Assembly: GCA_017561265.1 (NCBI GenBank)
Contig: JAFZDJ010000004.1
Span: 62,001-126,000 of the forward strand
Source of the DNA: Bacteroidales bacterium
GTDB lineage: Bacteria; Bacteroidota; Bacteroidia; Bacteroidales; UBA932
DNA: 64,000 nt
Reading direction: 5' to 3'
Shown: positions 62,364-64,000 of the stretch, piece by piece
Layout of the letters: each line of letters opens with the position of its first letter
How positions within the stretch are numbered: the stretch's first letter is position 1
Notes under the pieces: model-generated
What the model saw: the letters and a program-made list of their open reading frames with translations, nothing else
What the model was told of the DNA's origin: nothing
Database searches by the model: none
Translations under genes and position numbers: made by a program

Positions 62364-63188
62364 ATGAACAACTCGGGCTGCCTCTTGGGCGATATGTCAT
62401 TATTGACACAAAACGCAGAAAATCAAAAGAATAATAAGTTCTGGACACTTCTTTACATAAAGAAAGGAGCCGGAATATACCTTCTTGACGGTCATCTCAG
62501 AGGTCTGAGTGACGGTGATCTTCTGTTTTTTCCTCCAGGACTGGGTTACAGCTTCAGTTCTCATGACTTAGGTGATGAATATAATATAAATCTAAGTGCT
62601 TCAGTACTTCGTTTCGATGAAGCATGGCTGGATGCCCTTCTGGGAGTTTTTCATGGTTTGAGCGAGATGGTTCTCAATATCAGGAATATGAGGTCGGCCA
62701 TGTATGTGAGCGGGCTGAAATGGATGTCTCTTTCCTCGCTCATGGACGAGATCAGCCAGTGCGGTGCCGCTTCGCAGTCCTGTCTTGTCATGAAGATTCT
62801 GGAGCAGATTTCCGATAGTAAGGACATGCTTCCATTGACTTTGGAGGTAAAGGGAGAGGAGCCGGTCGGAGAAAGACTGACAAGGATAAGGAGGTATATT
62901 GACTGCAATGTCTATAGGAAGATCACCTTGGACGAGATTGCCGGATATGCCGGAATGAACAGGACATATTTCTGCCTTTTCTTCAAGAAGCATTTCAAGA
63001 TTTCCCTTACCGAATATGTCAATTCAAGAAAGGTGGACATTGCTTCAGCCATGCTTCTGCAGACTGAAAAGCCTGTTTCCGACATTGCGAAGGAATGCGG
63101 ATTCACCACAGTCAACTATTTCAACCGCATATTCCGCAACATCATGGGTGTTTCTCCCGGAGAGTTCAGAAGATCCCGCAATCAATAG
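62364..63188 (+). CDS. AraC-family transcriptional regulator
   Basis: A 274-residue regulator. The N-terminal 150 residues form a cupin-like sensor domain (LLYIKKGAGIYLLDGHLRGLSDGDLLFFPPG), and the last 100 residues are the AraC double helix-turn-helix: KITLDEIAGYAGMNRTYFCLFFKKHFKISLTEYVNSRKV and PVSDIAKECGFTTVNYFNRIFRNIMGVSPGEFRRSR. Effector unknown. Start from the promoter. Converges with ybaK, the stop codons being 9 bases apart. Confidence 0.92.
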   Translation: MNNSGCLLGDMSLLTQNAENQKNNKFWTLLYIKKGAGIYLLDGHLRGLSDGDLLFFPPGLGYSFSSHDLGDEYNINLSASVLRFDEAWLDALLGVFHGLSEMVLNIRNMRSAMYVSGLKWMSLSSLMDEISQCGAASQSCLVMKILEQISDSKDMLPLTLEVKGEEPVGERLTRIRRYIDCNVYRKITLDEIAGYAGMNRTYFCLFFKKHFKISLTEYVNSRKVDIASAMLLQTEKPVSDIAKECGFTTVNYFNRIFRNIMGVSPGEFRRSRNQ

Positions 63189-63197
63189 TTTCAGCCA

Positions 63198-63683
63198 TTA
63201 AGCTGTTGCGACATCGGCTACAGACCCTCCTGTAAAGGAAATGAGATCAGCGGGATCTATCTCCAGCTGAAGTCCGCGTACACCTGCGCTGACATATATG
63301 GTTTCAAATGAAAGAGCGGTAGAGTGGAAGAAGGTAGGGAAGCGTTTCTTCATCCCGACAGGGGAACATCCTCCTCGTATATAGCCTGTTACGGAAAGCA
63401 GATCCTTCATCGCTATCATTTCTACCTTCTTGTTGCCCGATGCCTTAGCCAGAGCCTTCAGGTCCACTTCGGTATTGCCCGGTACGACGCATACTATGTG
63501 CCCTGTCCTGTCGCCATGAAGTACCAGAGTCTTGAAGACCCGTTCTATGTCCTGCCCGAGGCTGTCAGCCACATGCTGCGCCGCCAGGTCATTCTCATCA
63601 AATTCGTATGGAATGAGCTTATATGATATGCCGGCCTTGTCCAGCAGACGTGCCGCATTGGTCTTTTCAATCTTCTTTGCCAT
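63198..63683 (-). CDS. ybaK: Cys-tRNA(Pro) deacylase YbaK
   Basis: A 161-residue trans-editing enzyme that removes cysteine mis-charged on tRNA-Pro. The family motifs GDRTGHIVCVVPGNTEVDLKALAKASGNKKVEM and TGYIRGGCSPVGMKKRFPTFF are clear. Start is the ATG at 63683; a -7 box lies at plus-strand 63691-63698, so the leader would be only a few bases or none. A second possible start is not visible. Confidence 0.93.
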   Translation of the reverse strand: MAKKIEKTNAARLLDKAGISYKLIPYEFDENDLAAQHVADSLGQDIERVFKTLVLHGDRTGHIVCVVPGNTEVDLKALAKASGNKKVEMIAMKDLLSVTGYIRGGCSPVGMKKRFPTFFHSTALSFETIYVSAGVRGLQLEIDPADLISFTGGSVADVATA

Positions 63684-63690
63684 AACGGAG

Positions 63691-63698
63691 CAAATATA
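63691..63698 (-). promoter_or_regulatory. ybaK promoter, -7 box
   Basis: CAAATATA on the plus strand reads TATATTTG on the minus strand. The box ends 8 bases before the ATG, so the transcript would be nearly leaderless. Confidence 0.5.
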
Positions 63699-63766
63699 CT
63701 AAATATTCATTACCGATAAATTGGAATAAACGATTGCATCGATAGAAATAAACGGATACCAGGGCT

Positions 63767-63796
63767 TTTGCGAAATGATCAGGGGGCATACCTTTG
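63767..63796 (+). promoter_or_regulatory. Promoter of the small membrane protein gene
   Basis: TTTG at 63767-63770 (-33) and TACCTTTG at 63789-63796 (-7), 18 bases apart. A ribosome site AAAGGTAA lies before the ATG at 63823. Confidence 0.55.
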
Positions 63797-63822
63797 CGCC
63801 CGGTTTTAAAAAAGGTAATTTT

Positions 63823-63978
63823 ATGACAAATTGGTTATTTATCGGCTTTACCATGCTTCTGGTCTTTGTGATCAAATGCATCAAGGAATTGAAAGATGTA
63901 CGTGCAATGGGAAGAATGGTGCCGCAGGAAAGAAAGGTAGTGTTGGAAAGAAGAAATTTCTACGATAATCACGCTTAG
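63823..63978 (+). CDS. Small single-helix membrane protein
   Basis: A 51-residue protein: MTNWLFIGFTMLLVFVIKC forms one membrane helix at the N-terminus and the rest is basic (KELKDVRAMGRMVPQERKVVLERR). The start at 63823 follows the promoter and an AAAGG ribosome site; an upstream ATG at 63775 precedes the predicted transcript start. No family is recognised. Next gene, if any, lies beyond the window. Confidence 0.65.
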   Translation: MTNWLFIGFTMLLVFVIKCIKELKDVRAMGRMVPQERKVVLERRNFYDNHA

Positions 63979-64000
63979 AGCCAGAGTCGGCTTCTTCTTA

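Noticed and set aside
1..64000. CRISPR array, integrase, phage or restriction system
   Set aside because: No regular spacer-repeat array and no such genes seen; ORF6N and the RAYT are the only mobile-element-type genes.

Overview
The window is chromosomal DNA of a Bacteroidota, almost certainly order Bacteroidales. Evidence: a fused SecDF, the long FrdA/FrdB fumarate reductase type, an mfd-coaX-OMP-TPR-lptC-ppiD gene order, many lipoproteins with short lipoboxes, DUF4249/DUF3244/DUF4923 proteins that are essentially confined to the phylum, and repeated -7 boxes of the Bacteroidota form TAnnTTTG in front of genes. Genus cannot be fixed from the sequence alone. No rRNA, CRISPR array, phage or conjugative module is present; one tRNA (Ser-GCT) and one probable structured ncRNA are.

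Layout. 0-5 kb: end of an unknown gene, a large secreted lipase-like protein and two related lipoproteins, AT-rich and accessory in character. 5-14.3 kb (minus): mfd, coaX, outer-membrane barrel, TPR protein, lptC and a ppiD-like foldase, an envelope-biogenesis operon. 14.3-21.8 kb (plus): a DnaA-box-like intergenic region, ruvB, frdA-frdB, tricorn-like protease. 22-30 kb (minus): a TonB receptor/DUF4249 pair flanked by two copies of an 84-bp twin-hairpin repeat, then lipoproteins, an HExxH metallopeptidase, DUF3244 and a membrane TPR-LuxR regulator. 30-30.5 kb: a 6S-like RNA and two long nested palindromes. 30.5-40 kb: hflX, tonB, ybeY, mnmG, ruvA, and the sufS-sufE-DUF59-folK-glyS operon. 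This last stretch carries three parS-like sites within 2.3 kb, one perfect and inside a 44-bp palindrome that is also the mnmG/ruvA terminator. 40-50.3 kb: ORF6N protein, DUF4923 protein, a ThiL-like protein without its active-site aspartates, secreted EEP phosphohydrolase, dnaE, secDF. 50.4-55 kb: PD40/SPOR protein, nfeD, floA, then a REP-associated Y1 transposase (RAYT) between two similar hairpins. 55-61 kb: tRNA-Ser with an unusual inverted repeat, then a five-gene MacAB-TolC-type export operon. 61-64 kb: lipoprotein, AraC regulator, ybaK, small membrane protein.

Most genes are housekeeping. The strongest unusual signals are the parS cluster embedded in coding and terminator sequence, the RAYT with several families of nested palindromes scattered through intergenic DNA, the twin-hairpin repeats that bracket a TonB cassette, the 6S-like RNA, and enzymes that have lost or gained conserved parts (ThiL-like, PpiD-like, MnmG with a roughly 70-residue insertion).
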